A DNA stretch of 51,747 nucleotides from Faecalicatena contorta (GCF_021531895.1 NZ_JAFBIX010000023.1:1-51747); one strand, 5' to 3'. Counted from the first letter of the stretch, positions 26,702 through 36,499 are shown. Made by a program: numbers and translations. The notes: a model not told the origin generated them from the sequence alone.

Positions 26702-27724
26702 CTATTCAGCGGATATCACATCCGTTTGAATACACTCTTTGATTTTTTCATTAATTTTCTGATTCTTAAAGGTTACACACTGAATCAATGTATTGCTCAC
26801 TTCTTTTGCTTTTGCACTTCCGTGTGTTTTCACTACAAGACCATTCAATCCAAGAAGTGGCGCTCCACCGTACTCACTGGCATCAAATTCCTTCAACGTT
26901 GCTTTCAATGCCGGTTTTACAAGAAGTGCACCAATTTTACTGCGAAGGGTACTCATCATACCTTCCTTGATCTTTCCAACCAGTGTAGATGCAAGTCCTT
27001 CTGTCAATTTCAAAATTACATTCCCAGTAAATGCCTCACAGACAATCACATCTGCCTGTCCATGTGGAATTTCTCTGGCCTCAATGCTTCCTGTGAAATT
27101 GATTCCTTTTGTCTCTTTCAGCAATGGAAATGTCTCTTTTACCAATGCATTTCCCTTTTCTTCCTCTGCTCCAATATTTACAATCGCTACCTTAGGATTT
27201 TTTATTCCTACAATATGCTCCATATATATGGAACCCATCTTGGCAAACTGAACCAGATGCGATGGTCTGGCATCCACATTCGCTCCGCAGTCAATCAAAA
27301 GACTGACTCCCTTTTCTGTTGGAATTAATGGTGCAAGCGGTGGTCTCTCAACTCCTTTAAGCCTTCCTACAATCGTCTGACCGCCAACAAGAATGGCTCC
27401 AGAACTTCCTGCAGACACAAAAGCATCTGCCTCTCCTTTCTTCACCATCTTCATACCAACTACGATTGACGAATCCTTCTTCCGACGAATCGCATTGACA
27501 GGCGGTTCTGCGGTCTCAATCACTTCTGTGGCATTCACTACCTCTATCTGCTCTTTCTTATAATTGTAAGATGAAAGCTCTGAAGTAATCTCCTCTTCTC
27601 GACCAACCAGAATCACTTTCAGGCCAGCTTCTTTTGAGACAGCTTCAACAGCACCTTTAACCATCTCTTTTGGTGCATTGTCACCGCCCATGGCGTCCAA
27701 TACTACTTTTGTAATTTCTGACAT
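26702..27724 (-). CDS. plsX: phosphate acyltransferase PlsX
   Basis: PlsX turns acyl-ACP into acyl-phosphate for PlsY, starting phospholipid synthesis at the membrane face. The family start VVLDAMGGDNAP and the block GSSGAILVGGQ are present. I use ATG 27724 (340 aa), with AGGAGG seven bases upstream. Nineteen further codons are open before it, but they run through the ribosome site. fapR and the fab genes are not adjacent. acpP follows. Confidence 0.96.
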   Translation of the reverse strand: MSEITKVVLDAMGGDNAPKEMVKGAVEAVSKEAGLKVILVGREEEITSELSSYNYKKEQIEVVNATEVIETAEPPVNAIRRKKDSSIVVGMKMVKKGEADAFVSAGSSGAILVGGQTIVGRLKGVERPPLAPLIPTEKGVSLLIDCGANVDARPSHLVQFAKMGSIYMEHIVGIKNPKVAIVNIGAEEEKGNALVKETFPLLKETKGINFTGSIEAREIPHGQADVIVCEAFTGNVILKLTEGLASTLVGKIKEGMMSTLRSKIGALLVKPALKATLKEFDASEYGGAPLLGLNGLVVKTHGSAKAKEVSNTLIQCVTFKNQKINEKIKECIQTDVISAE

Positions 27725-27799
27725 AATTTTTCCTCCTAGCCTACTAGATTTCATTCTACTAAACATTGTTATAAAAATCAATGATTTCTACATAAAAAA

Positions 27800-27828
27800 T
27801 AAGACTTACCAACCACTAGTAAGTCTTA
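27800..27828 (-). terminator. terminator of yceD-rpmF
   Basis: TAAGACTTAC pairs with GTAAGTCTTA over a 9-base loop and is followed on minus by ATTTTTTATG. It lies 20 bp after the rpmF stop and before plsX, splitting the classic yceD-rpmF-plsX order into two transcripts or an attenuated one. Confidence 0.88.
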
Positions 27829-27848
27829 CCTTTCAACATCATTCTAAA

Positions 27849-28028
27849 TTAGTCCTGAGGAATAATTTCTTTTTTGTTGTATGAGCCACAAGCCTTGCAC
27901 ACTCTGTGAGGCATCATTAACTCGCCACACTTGCTGCATTTAACCAGGTTTGGAGCGCTCATTTTCCAATTAGCTCTTCTTTTATCTCTTCTTGCTTTAG
28001 AAGATTTGTTCTTTGGACAAATTGACAT
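27849..28028 (-). CDS. rpmF: 50S ribosomal protein L32
   Basis: This 59-aa protein reads MSICPKNKSSKARRDKRRAN, then a zinc ribbon with KCSKCGEL and RVCKACGSY, and ends KKEIIPQD. The Arg/Lys-rich N-terminus and two CxxC pairs identify a zinc-binding L32. GGAGGTG lies before the ATG. It is 3 bp after yceD and has its own terminator. The four-Cys form suggests zinc-replete dependence. Confidence 0.97.
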   Translation of the reverse strand: MSICPKNKSSKARRDKRRANWKMSAPNLVKCSKCGELMMPHRVCKACGSYNKKEIIPQD

Positions 28029-28031
28029 GGG

Positions 28032-28565
28032 TTACACCTCCTTAAAATTCTTAAACACATCGCGGATAACTGACATTCTAGGGTCAAGACTTGTATCTTC
28101 ACAACTACAAGTTCCCTGATTCAGGTTTTGACCACATACGTTGCAAATTCCTTTACAGTCTTCGCTACACAGAATCTTCGTCGGCCACCCTATTAGTACC
28201 TCGTTGTAGATCAGTTTATCTACATCGAGAGCATATCCGTCAATATAATTTGATTCATCGAATTCATCTGAATCCATCTTCTCTTCTTCAGAAACTCCTG
28301 CTTCAACCTTTTTTGTAAAATCAAGATGAAATTCTGTCGGAACAGGCTCCAGGCAACGATCACAAGGTATCTCTATCACAAGTCCGCATGTCCCGTGAAT
28401 CTCGATCTGTCTATCTTTTACATAATCAATCGTAATATAGACATCCTCTTTTGATAAAACCGGAAACGTACCGAGTTTTGATTGAAATACTTCTAATGTA
28501 CATGGAACTGTTTCATCCAAGGATTTATGTGGTTCAGACAAAACATTGGATAGGTCAATTAACAT
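28032..28565 (-). CDS. yceD: YceD/DUF177 family protein with C-terminal zinc ribbon
   Basis: This is the conserved partner of rpmF in bacteria and is thought to act in 23S rRNA or ribosome metabolism. Cysteines appear in IPCDRCLEP (about 98-106) and in the C-terminal CSEDCKGICNVCGQNLNQG, the usual second half of DUF177. I use ATG 28565 (177 aa), with GGGGTGA six bases upstream; the frame's earlier ATG (28583) runs through that site. rpmF follows after 3 bp. Confidence 0.93.
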   Translation of the reverse strand: MLIDLSNVLSEPHKSLDETVPCTLEVFQSKLGTFPVLSKEDVYITIDYVKDRQIEIHGTCGLVIEIPCDRCLEPVPTEFHLDFTKKVEAGVSEEEKMDSDEFDESNYIDGYALDVDKLIYNEVLIGWPTKILCSEDCKGICNVCGQNLNQGTCSCEDTSLDPRMSVIRDVFKNFKEV

Positions 28566-28592
28566 ATAGTCACCCCTATTCATACCTAGATT

Positions 28593-28620
28593 ATTATATC
28601 ACGTAAAAGGTTTTTGTCAA
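28593..28620 (-). promoter_or_regulatory. yceD-rpmF promoter
   Basis: On minus TTGACA (28615-28620), a 16-base spacer and TATAAT (28593-28598). The predicted leader is about 20 bases. Confidence 0.8.
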
Positions 28621-28708
28621 CAAATATTTGTTGATTTTGCTTAAAACCTTTCAAATTTTTCGAACTGTTCCAGAAATTCGACGTTTTCTGATACATCAGT
28701 ATGATGAA

Positions 28709-28734
28709 ACCCTCCCACAAAACTGCAGGAGGGT
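28709..28734 (-). terminator. possible terminator of ackA
   Basis: ACCCTCC and GGAGGGT form a 7-bp stem with a 12-base loop, 35 bp after the ackA stop. The following T-run on minus is short (TTTC), so termination may be weak. The rest of 28621-28768 shows nothing further that I can name. Confidence 0.55.
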
Positions 28735-28768
28735 ATTCCTAAAACCATATCATATTCTTATATCTTGT

Positions 28769-29959
28769 TTATACTAATGCTACCGTCTCACGAGCAATCG
28801 CAAGCTCTTCATTGGTAGGAATTACAAGAACTTTTACCTTAGAATCTGGAGTTGAGATTGCAATCTCCTCACCACGTTTGCCATTCGCTTCTTCATCAAG
28901 TGTAATTCCAAGATATCCAAGATACTTGATAACATCTGCACGCATAGATCCAGAATTCTCTCCGATACCTGCAGTAAATGCAATGACATCTACCCCATTC
29001 ATTGCTGCAACATAACTTCCAACATATTTTGCAACACGATATGCAAATACTTCTAATGCAATTTTAGCAGGTTTATTTCCTTCACTTGCAGCAGCGTCCA
29101 GATCACGGAAATCGCTGGAAAGATTATTGGAAAGACCATATACACCAGACTTCTTATTCAGCATTGTCATAAGACCAGCAATGTCAAGATCTTCCTTCTT
29201 AGCAATGAATTCAAGGATTGCCGGATCAATATCACCGGAACGTGTACCCATTACCAGACCTTCCAAAGGAGTAAGACCCATAGAAGTATCCACGGATTTT
29301 CCGTTTTCTACTGCACAGATGCTGGCTCCATTTCCAAGGTGACATACGATTGTCTTTACCTGATCATACGGTTTGCCAACTAATTCAGCAGCTCTCTTAG
29401 ATACAAAACTGTGGCTTGTACCATGGAAACCATATCTTCTTACTTTGTATTTATCATAATATTCATACGGAAGTCCATACATGTATGCTTTCTCCGGCAT
29501 TGTCTGATGGAATGCAGTATCAAATACAGCAACCATCGGAGTACCTGGCATTAATTCCTGACATGCATTGATTCCAATCAGGTTTGCCGGATTGTGAAGT
29601 GGTGCAAGGTCATTACACTCTTCAATTGCTTTTTTTACTTCATCTGTGATCACAACTGAACTTGCAAATTTTTCCCCACCATGTACCACACGATGTCCAA
29701 CTGCACCAATCTCATCCAGGCTCTTAACAACTCCTGTCTCTGGATCTGTTAAAGCATCAATTACAAACTGAATTGCTTCTGTATGTGTTGGCATTGCTTT
29801 GTCGGATTTCACCTTTTCTCCGCCTGCCGGCTGATAAGTAAGGCTTCCGTCGATTCCGATTCTCTCGCAGAGTCCTTTTGCCAGAACTTCTTCAGATTCA
29901 GAATTGATTAATTGGAATTTTAAGGATGAACTACCACAGTTAATAACTAATACATTCAT
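28769..29959 (-). CDS. ackA: acetate kinase
   Basis: AckA makes ATP and acetate from acetyl-phosphate. The 396-aa protein begins [15 protein letters not shown] and has [21 protein letters not shown] and TAGIGENS, all ASKHA acetokinase motifs. GAGAGG precedes the ATG. It lies 45 bp after pta with no terminator between, so pta-ackA is one unit, the main fermentative ATP branch. Confidence 0.98.
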   Translation of the reverse strand: MNVLVINCGSSSLKFQLINSESEEVLAKGLCERIGIDGSLTYQPAGGEKVKSDKAMPTHTEAIQFVIDALTDPETGVVKSLDEIGAVGHRVVHGGEKFASSVVITDEVKKAIEECNDLAPLHNPANLIGINACQELMPGTPMVAVFDTAFHQTMPEKAYMYGLPYEYYDKYKVRRYGFHGTSHSFVSKRAAELVGKPYDQVKTIVCHLGNGASICAVENGKSVDTSMGLTPLEGLVMGTRSGDIDPAILEFIAKKEDLDIAGLMTMLNKKSGVYGLSNNLSSDFRDLDAAASEGNKPAKIALEVFAYRVAKYVGSYVAAMNGVDVIAFTAGIGENSGSMRADVIKYLGYLGITLDEEANGKRGEEIAISTPDSKVKVLVIPTNEELAIARETVALV

Positions 29960-30004
29960 AAATATATACCTCTCTTTGATAATTTATAATATCTCATTAA
30001 ATAA

Positions 30005-31006
30005 TTAGTCTTCTGCCATACACTGTACAGCTGTGATTGCTACTACACCTTCGATATCTTTCGCACTGCATCCACGGGACAAGTCATTGACCGGTGCTGC
30101 AATACCTTGTGTAAGTGGTCCGTAAGCTTCTGCTTTTCCAAGTCTCTGTGCAAGCTTATATCCAATGTTACCAGCATCAAGATCTGGGAATACTAATACA
30201 TTAGCCTTACCTGCCACCGGGCTACCTGGTGCTTTAGAAGCTCCTACTTCTGGTACAATAGCCGCATCCAGCTGGAATTCTCCATCAAGAAGCAGTCCTT
30301 CTGGAGCATTTTCCTTTGCAATACGTGTTGCTTCTACTACTTTATCAACGTCAGGATGTTTTGCACTTCCCTTTGTAGAGTGCGAAAGCATTGCAACGAT
30401 TGGTTCTTTTCCAGTCAGAAGCTTGAATGAATCTGCAGAAGAAAGTGCGATTGCAGCAAGTTTCTCAGGATCTGGATTCTGCTCAAGTCCAGAATCTGCA
30501 AATACGAATGTTCCGTCAGCACCCATATCGCAATCCGGTACTACGATTACGAAGAAAGCAGAAACTAATTTTGTTCCTGGCTTTGTCTTCAGAATCTGCA
30601 GACATGGTCTTAATGTATCTGCTGTAGAATGGCATGCTCCAGATACCATACCGTCAGCATCTTTCATCTTGACCATCATAACACCATAATACAGATAATT
30701 TGTTAACAGAAGTTCTCTTGCCTGTTCTTCTGTCATACCTTTTTTCTGTCTTAACTCAACAAGCTTTGCAATGTATGCATCTGTCTTCTCATAGGTTGCA
30801 GGATCTACAATTGTAGCTCCGCTGATATCAAAAGAGCCCTTATTCTTTGCGATCTCTTCTTCGCTTCCGATTAAGATCAGATTAGCAGTTCCTTCTTTTA
30901 ATACAGCTTCTGCTGCTTCATAAGTTCTGATGTCTTCTGTCTCAGGAAGTACAATTGTTTTTTTACATGTTTTTGCTTTTGCTTTAATTTCATCTATAAA
31001 TCCCAT
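30005..31006 (-). CDS. pta: phosphate acetyltransferase
   Basis: Pta converts acetyl-CoA and phosphate to acetyl-phosphate. The short single-domain form (333 aa) has VLPETEDIRTYEAA near the start, CHSTADTLRPCLQI and FADSGLEQNP. I use ATG 31006, with AAGGAGT six bases upstream; the frame's ATG at 31027 lies before that site. ackA follows. Confidence 0.97.
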   Translation of the reverse strand: MGFIDEIKAKAKTCKKTIVLPETEDIRTYEAAEAVLKEGTANLILIGSEEEIAKNKGSFDISGATIVDPATYEKTDAYIAKLVELRQKKGMTEEQARELLLTNYLYYGVMMVKMKDADGMVSGACHSTADTLRPCLQILKTKPGTKLVSAFFVIVVPDCDMGADGTFVFADSGLEQNPDPEKLAAIALSSADSFKLLTGKEPIVAMLSHSTKGSAKHPDVDKVVEATRIAKENAPEGLLLDGEFQLDAAIVPEVGASKAPGSPVAGKANVLVFPDLDAGNIGYKLAQRLGKAEAYGPLTQGIAAPVNDLSRGCSAKDIEGVVAITAVQCMAED

Positions 31007-31044
31007 GATTGATAGACTCCTTTCCATATATTCTCAGTATTTTT

Positions 31045-31073
31045 ATTATAATACAAAGAGACCTCGTGGACAA
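31045..31073 (-). promoter_or_regulatory. pta-ackA promoter
   Basis: On minus TTGTCC (31068-31073), a 17-base spacer and TATAAT (31045-31050). The -35 lies in the loop and 3' arm of the mgtE terminator hairpin. Confidence 0.65.
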
Positions 31074-31081
31074 GGTCTCTT
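31056..31081 (-). terminator. terminator of mgtE
   Basis: AAGAGACCT (31056-31064) pairs with AGGTCTCTT (31073-31081) over an 8-base loop; TTTGTAT follows on minus. It lies 62 bp after the mgtE stop. Confidence 0.75.
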
Positions 31082-31142
31082 CTTAGAATCTTATGTCTAT
31101 TTTTATATACAATTGTCATAAAAATTAGATTATTATAGTGAA

Positions 31143-32564
31143 TCATAGCTGAAATACATGGCTTACGATTGCAAAATATACACTAATAGTACTGATATCT
31201 ACCAATGTGGAAATCAATGGTGTTGCCATGATTGCAGGATCTAACCCAATCTTTTTTGCAAGCAGAGGCAAGGTACATCCCACTACTTTTGCAATTACGA
31301 CTGTACATGCCATTGTTAATCCAATCGTAAATGCCATCAACGCATCTCCCTGTCCCATCAGCATAATTCGAATTCCATTGACAACCGAAAGAATCAGACT
31401 AATACAGACAGCAACACGGACTTCCTTCCATACTACTTTGAACAGATCACTAAACTCTATCTCTCCCACCGACAATCCACGGATTATCAGCGTGGAACTC
31501 TGGGATCCGCAGTTTCCTCCGGTTCCGGTCAACATCGGTATAAATCCCGCAAGCTGTGGCATAACAGCAAGTGCCGCCTCATAACTATTCATGATCATCT
31601 GAGTAACTGTTGCAGAAAGCATCAAGAACAGAAGCCATGGGATACGACTCTTTACATGTTCAAACACAGTCGTTCCAAAATAGGATTCCTCACTCGGATT
31701 GACACCGGCCATGATACTGATATCTTCTGTGGTCTCTTCCTGTAATACCAACATAGCATCGTCAACAGTTACGATACCGACCATGCACATCTCATGGTCT
31801 ACAATGGGCAATGCAATCAAACCATATTTTGTGATTGTCCTTGCCACATCTTCCTGGTCATCTGTAGTATGTGCATAAAGCATATTCGTATCCATGATCT
31901 CTTCGATAGTCTTGGATTCACTGGTTGTAAGAAGTTCTTTGACATCGACTTGACCGATTAATTTTCTCTTTTCGGTCACATAACAAGTATAGATTGTCTC
32001 ACGATTCAGACCTACTTGTCTGATTTTTAATATGGATTCCGCCACCGTCATCTCACGCCGTAATGCAATGTAATCTACATTCATTACACTTCCGGCACTG
32101 TCTTCAGGATATTGCAGTAATTGATTGATCTGCGCTCTGGTCTCCTCATCTGTCACCATCAAAAGTCTGTCCACCACGTTGGCAGGCATTTCTTCCAGAA
32201 CGTCAACCGTATCATCGAGGTACATTTCTTCCATGACTTCTTCCAGCTCGGAATCCGTCAGTGCATTGATCAAGACTTCACGCATATCACTGTTCATATA
32301 CGTAAAAGTCTCTGCTGCTTCTTCTTTTGCCAACAATCGGAATACCATCACTAACTGTTTCTGGTCAAATTCTTCCAATATATCTGCAAGGTCGACAGGA
32401 TACATATTATTTTCAAGTTCTTCTTTTAATTCTTTGAACTGACGGTTCTCTAACATGTCAAGAATACGTTCTTCAGTCAGTTCTTCACGTTCTTCCAGAT
32501 AGTCAAACTCTTTTTCTTCCTGTTCTGTATCTTCTGGCTTAACGTTCATCTCTTCGCTTTCCAT
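31143..32564 (-). CDS. mgtE: magnesium transporter MgtE
   Basis: MgtE is a gated Mg2+ channel. The 473-aa protein has the acidic N domain (about 20-130), a CBS pair (about 135-265) and five membrane helices from about 290, with TGTGGNCGSQSSTLIIRG lining the pore. I use ATG 32564 with AGGGAGGG five bases upstream. The mRNA leader is only about 36 bases, too short for an M-box Mg2+ riboswitch, so control must act through the protein or the promoter. The promoter overlaps that of tmcAL. Confidence 0.96.
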   Translation of the reverse strand: MESEEMNVKPEDTEQEEKEFDYLEEREELTEERILDMLENRQFKELKEELENNMYPVDLADILEEFDQKQLVMVFRLLAKEEAAETFTYMNSDMREVLINALTDSELEEVMEEMYLDDTVDVLEEMPANVVDRLLMVTDEETRAQINQLLQYPEDSAGSVMNVDYIALRREMTVAESILKIRQVGLNRETIYTCYVTEKRKLIGQVDVKELLTTSESKTIEEIMDTNMLYAHTTDDQEDVARTITKYGLIALPIVDHEMCMVGIVTVDDAMLVLQEETTEDISIMAGVNPSEESYFGTTVFEHVKSRIPWLLFLMLSATVTQMIMNSYEAALAVMPQLAGFIPMLTGTGGNCGSQSSTLIIRGLSVGEIEFSDLFKVVWKEVRVAVCISLILSVVNGIRIMLMGQGDALMAFTIGLTMACTVVIAKVVGCTLPLLAKKIGLDPAIMATPLISTLVDISTISVYFAIVSHVFQL

Positions 32565-32585
32565 ATATACCCTCCCTCCCAATAT

Positions 32586-32614
32586 TTGCGAACTTAATCT
32601 TTCTATAGTATAAT
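32586..32614 (+). promoter_or_regulatory. tmcAL promoter
   Basis: TTGCGA (32586-32591), a 17-base spacer and TATAAT (32609-32614). Its -10 shares bases with the mgtE -10 on the other strand. Confidence 0.7.
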
Positions 32615-32635
32615 CAATTTCAAAAAGATATACAA
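32607..32635 (-). promoter_or_regulatory. mgtE promoter
   Basis: On minus TTGTAT (32630-32635), a 17-base spacer and TATACT (32607-32612). The predicted 5' ends of the mgtE and tmcAL transcripts overlap by about 20 bases. Confidence 0.7.
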
Positions 32636-32645
32636 GGAGATTATG

Positions 32646-33929
32646 ATGAAAATCGTCGGATTAATTACGGAATACAACCCATTTCATAATGGACATTTAT
32701 ACCATATAGAGAAAGCCCGGGAACTTACTGATGCAGATGCTGTCATTGTTGTTATGAGCGGAAATTATGTTCAGCGCGGTGCTCCTGCTATTATGCCAAA
32801 GCATTTGCGGGCAGAAGTCGCCCTGGAAGCAGGTGTCGATCTCCTTATGGAGCTTCCCGTATGTTACGCAGTCGGAAGTGCTGAATATTTTGCAGCTGGT
32901 GCTATCTCTCTGTTTGAACAGTTGGGATGCGTCGATGCGATCTGTTTTGGAAGTGAATGTGGGGATTATAATGTCCTGGAAAACATTGCACATATCATTT
33001 CAGAGGAACCTGAAGAGTATAAGTTTTCTCTGCAGGAAGCATTACGGAAGGGCATGTCTTTTCCACGCGCAAGACAAATGGCTCTCGCCAATTATCTAAA
33101 AGATGATTCCATAGATATGATTTTAGAGCAGCCCAACAATATTCTTGGAATTGAATATATTAAAACCCTTCATAAAACCCACAGTAATATCAAGTCATAT
33201 ACTATCAAGCGAAAAGTATCTGGATATCACGATGAACATCTGACTGGGAACTATAGTTCAGCTTCTGCGATTCGCAAGCTTCTTGCATACGCAAGCAATT
33301 CCATTCATCTAGAAGGAGAAGGTATGTTTGATGAGCCTGTCATGTCTGAAGTATTGACTAGACTGGAGGATCAGGTACCACCTTCTTGTATACGTATGCT
33401 TGAAGAAATGCATCGTAATCGATATCCTATTTATGCCAACGATTTTTCTCTTATCTTAAAATACAAATTATTGTCAGAAACACGTGATACTTTAGTAAAA
33501 TACAAAGATGTCACCGAAGATCTGGCAAATCGGATCATGAACCATGTCAATGACTTTATAACTTTTGAGCAATTTTGTGATTTGTTAAAAACAAAAGATA
33601 TAACTTATACTAGAATCAGCAGAAGTTTATTTCATATCTTGCTGAATATAACGAACGAAGATATGCTGATCTACGAAAAAGAAGGCTTTTGCCAATATGC
33701 ACACATTCTTGGTTTTCGCAAAGATGCCGGAAAACTTTTATCTCACCTGAAACAACATTCCAAAGTACCATTAATCACAAAACTTACGCAGACAAGTGAG
33801 CTAAACAATACTGGATTACAGATGTTAGAGCAGGACATCTTTGCTTCCAACCTATATGAAAGTGTTATCACCAACAAATTTAAAATGCCTTTTATCAATG
33901 AATATCAACATCAGATTATTAGAATTTGA
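32646..33929 (+). CDS. tmcAL: tRNA(Met) cytidine acetate ligase
   Basis: TmcAL (YlbM) acetylates the wobble C34 of elongator tRNA-Met using acetate and ATP. The nucleotidyltransferase signature NPFHNGH sits near the N-terminus, and GNYSSASAIRKLL is also typical. The start is either of two adjacent ATGs. The second (32646, 427 aa) has the better spacing from AAGGAG, the first is 32643. It stops 2 bp from the convergent degV, and a 7-bp hairpin (33920-33926 with 33936-33942) spans both stops. It uses acetate, the product of ackA on the other strand. Confidence 0.94.
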   Translation: MKIVGLITEYNPFHNGHLYHIEKARELTDADAVIVVMSGNYVQRGAPAIMPKHLRAEVALEAGVDLLMELPVCYAVGSAEYFAAGAISLFEQLGCVDAICFGSECGDYNVLENIAHIISEEPEEYKFSLQEALRKGMSFPRARQMALANYLKDDSIDMILEQPNNILGIEYIKTLHKTHSNIKSYTIKRKVSGYHDEHLTGNYSSASAIRKLLAYASNSIHLEGEGMFDEPVMSEVLTRLEDQVPPSCIRMLEEMHRNRYPIYANDFSLILKYKLLSETRDTLVKYKDVTEDLANRIMNHVNDFITFEQFCDLLKTKDITYTRISRSLFHILLNITNEDMLIYEKEGFCQYAHILGFRKDAGKLLSHLKQHSKVPLITKLTQTSELNNTGLQMLEQDIFASNLYESVITNKFKMPFINEYQHQIIRI

Positions 33930-33931
33930 GA

Positions 33932-34789
33932 TTATAATTCTATCACTTTACTGCACGCAATCGCCATGGAGCCAGCCCCTATGTGGCATGTCACACTCAA
34001 TGACAGGCGATCCATCACGATATCATAGTCTGGAAAGCGGTTCTGAATCTCCGCTTTCCACTGCATTGCTTCTTCATCAGAACAGGTATACGCAGCTTCC
34101 AAATGCACAGTTTGTCCAGCAAATCTTTCACTGATATCCTTTTCCATTGCATCTAACATAGTTTTTTTGGCAGATTTCCATCCACGTACTTTAGCAAATG
34201 AATCTAATTTTTCACCTTGAATCTGCAGGACTGGTTTCAGGTTCAGAACTGTTCCCAATGCAGCGGCTGCCGGAGTCACTCTTCCACCTTTTTTCAAATA
34301 TTTTAACGTATCTACTGTAATATAAATACTGGCTTCTAATTTTTCCCGCATTAAAACATCTTTAATCTCAACTGCAGGCATTCCCTTTTTGGCCATCTCA
34401 ATAGCATCTAATACAGACTGCCTTTGAGTTACAGAAATTCTCTGGTTATCGATTACATGTACTTTTCCATCAAAATCCTGTGCCAAAGCCATCGCAGTCT
34501 CACAAGAACTACTCAGACCGCTTGACATCGGAATATGTACAATTTCCTCATAGCTTTCCAACAGTTCTTCCCACAACTCCATTACATCTGCAGGAGACGG
34601 CTGTGAAGTAGAGATATCCGCATCATTTTCCAATCTTTTATAAAATTCATCCTGCGTCAATGTGATATCTTCATAATAAAGTTCTCCATCAATATAAAAA
34701 GGCATTGGGAGAACATGAATTCCCAATTGTTCTGCTTGTTTCTGTGTAATTCCGCTGTTGCTGTCTGTTACAATCGCCACTTTTCCCAT
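33932..34789 (-). CDS. DegV family fatty-acid-binding protein
   Basis: The 285-aa DegV/FakB fold binds a fatty acid; FakB members hand it to the kinase FakA. The start VAIVTDSNSGI and the block HIPMSSGLSSSCETA are characteristic. No fakA gene is nearby, so its role here is open. GAGAGG precedes the ATG. It follows UPF0210 by 15 bp, the last gene of the polA-coaE-MBL-ACT-UPF0210 run. Confidence 0.92.
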   Translation of the reverse strand: MGKVAIVTDSNSGITQKQAEQLGIHVLPMPFYIDGELYYEDITLTQDEFYKRLENDADISTSQPSPADVMELWEELLESYEEIVHIPMSSGLSSSCETAMALAQDFDGKVHVIDNQRISVTQRQSVLDAIEMAKKGMPAVEIKDVLMREKLEASIYITVDTLKYLKKGGRVTPAAAALGTVLNLKPVLQIQGEKLDSFAKVRGWKSAKKTMLDAMEKDISERFAGQTVHLEAAYTCSDEEAMQWKAEIQNRFPDYDIVMDRLSLSVTCHIGAGSMAIACSKVIEL

Positions 34790-34804
34790 TCTTCATTTTC
34801 CTCT

Positions 34805-36169
34805 CTAATTCTTAAAACTGTGAATCGGTGCGGGAATTCTTCCCTGTCTGTTCACAAATGCACTGCAATCATATTCATTCACCGGTATAATCGGTGCATA
34901 ACCCAATAATCCACCAAACTCTGCCGTTTCCCCGACATCTTTTCCAATCACAGGAATCAACCGGACAGCCGTTGTCTTCTGATTGACCATGCCTATTGCC
35001 ATCTCATCGGCAATAATTCCCGAGATTGTTGATGCTTTTGTCTTTCCGGGAATTGCAATCATATCCAGACCGACAGAGCAGACACAAGTCATTGCTTCTA
35101 ATTTTTCTATCGTCAAAGCTCCAAGATTCACAGCATCGATCATCCCTTTGTCTTCACTGACCGGGATAAACGCACCGCTTAACCCTCCTACATAAGAAGA
35201 AGCCATGACGCCCCCTTTTTTCACCTGATCATTCAACATTGCGAGTGCTGCAGTCGTACCCGGAGCGCCAACTCTTTCCAGTCCAATTTCCTCCAGAATC
35301 TCCGCAACACTATCTCCTACAGCAGGAGTCGGTGCCAAAGAAAGATCAATAATTCCAAATGGAATTCCCATTCTTTTTGAAGCCTCTCCAGCAACCAGCT
35401 GTCCAACTCGAGTCACTTTAAATGCAGTTTTCTTAATTGTCTCACACAATTTTTCAAATCCCTGTCCGCGTACCTGTTCAATCGCATGCTTTACAACGCC
35501 AGGGCCACTAACTCCAACATTAATGACCGCATCCCCTTCAGTAACTCCCAAAAATGCACCCGCCATAAACGGATTATCATCAGGGGCATTACAAAATACC
35601 ACTAATTTTGCACAGCCCAGAGAATCATTCTCCTTTGTGGCCTCGGCAGTTGCTTTTATTATCTCTCCGCTCAATCTGACTGCATCCATATTAATTCCTG
35701 TTCTGGTTGATCCAACATTAATAGAACTACAGACACGGTCAGTGCATGCCAAAGCCTCTGGAATAGATCGAATCAAGTTCTCATCACTCTTCGTCATGGA
35801 CTTTGAAACCAAGGCAGAATATCCACCGATAAAATTCACACCAACTTCTTTTGCTGCTTTATCTAACGTCCTTGCAATTGTAACATAATCTTCAGACTTC
35901 TTACATGCCGAACCGCCGATCAACGCTATTGGAGTCACGGAAATTCTTTTATTTACAATAGGAATTCCAAATTCCCGTTCAATCTGTTCGCCAGTCGAAA
36001 CCAGATCTTTTGCTGTTGCTGTTATCTTATGATATATATTATCATTTAACTTCTTCAGATCCGAATCAATGCAATCCAATAAACTGATTCCAAGAGTAAT
36101 CGTCCTGACATCCAGGTTTTCCTCCTCGATCATCTGGTTTGTCTCGTACACTTCATATCTGTTAATCAT
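34805..36169 (-). CDS. UPF0210 (PFL/DUF711) family protein
   Basis: The 454-aa protein matches the PFL-family DUF711, glycine-rich throughout, for example [20 protein letters not shown] and [16 protein letters not shown]. The fold is formate-lyase-like but no glycyl radical site is seen and no activity is known. It pairs with the ACT protein 29 bp upstream, an order conserved in many Firmicutes and archaea, which suggests one system sensing or handling a small molecule. No metabolic step can be named. Confidence 0.9.
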   Translation of the reverse strand: MINRYEVYETNQMIEEENLDVRTITLGISLLDCIDSDLKKLNDNIYHKITATAKDLVSTGEQIEREFGIPIVNKRISVTPIALIGGSACKKSEDYVTIARTLDKAAKEVGVNFIGGYSALVSKSMTKSDENLIRSIPEALACTDRVCSSINVGSTRTGINMDAVRLSGEIIKATAEATKENDSLGCAKLVVFCNAPDDNPFMAGAFLGVTEGDAVINVGVSGPGVVKHAIEQVRGQGFEKLCETIKKTAFKVTRVGQLVAGEASKRMGIPFGIIDLSLAPTPAVGDSVAEILEEIGLERVGAPGTTAALAMLNDQVKKGGVMASSYVGGLSGAFIPVSEDKGMIDAVNLGALTIEKLEAMTCVCSVGLDMIAIPGKTKASTISGIIADEMAIGMVNQKTTAVRLIPVIGKDVGETAEFGGLLGYAPIIPVNEYDCSAFVNRQGRIPAPIHSFKN

Positions 36170-36198
36170 ATTCTAATACCTGGCCTTTCTGTCTTCCT

Positions 36199-36471
36199 CT
36201 ATAGTCTGTGCATTTTTTCAAAGATTTCTTCTCTTTGGCAGTGAATCGTCACACCAATGGAAACCCCCAACTCCTCTAACTCTTTTGCCACGCATTGAAT
36301 CTCTTTTGCAGAATTTGTGACATCAACGATTGCCATCATATTAAAATATCCATCGACAATCGTCTGTGAAATATCCAGAATGTTAATATTCGTCTCTGCC
36401 AAATACGTACAGACCTTTGCAATGATTCCAACGGTATCCTTTCCCACAACTGTAATTACACACTTTCTCAT
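36199..36471 (-). CDS. ACT-domain protein (UPF0237)
   Basis: The 90-aa protein is almost entirely one ACT domain, starting CVITVVGKDTVGIIAKVC. ACT domains bind amino acids or other small ligands. AGGAGG precedes the ATG. It lies 28 bp after the MBL gene and 29 bp before UPF0210, its usual partner. Confidence 0.92.
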   Translation of the reverse strand: MRKCVITVVGKDTVGIIAKVCTYLAETNINILDISQTIVDGYFNMMAIVDVTNSAKEIQCVAKELEELGVSIGVTIHCQREEIFEKMHRL

Positions 36472-36499
36472 CTTAGTTCCTCCTGCTTCTCATGTTTGC

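Noticed and set aside
32565-32600. M-box magnesium riboswitch before mgtE
   Set aside because: The predicted leader is only about 36 bases, too short for the fold.
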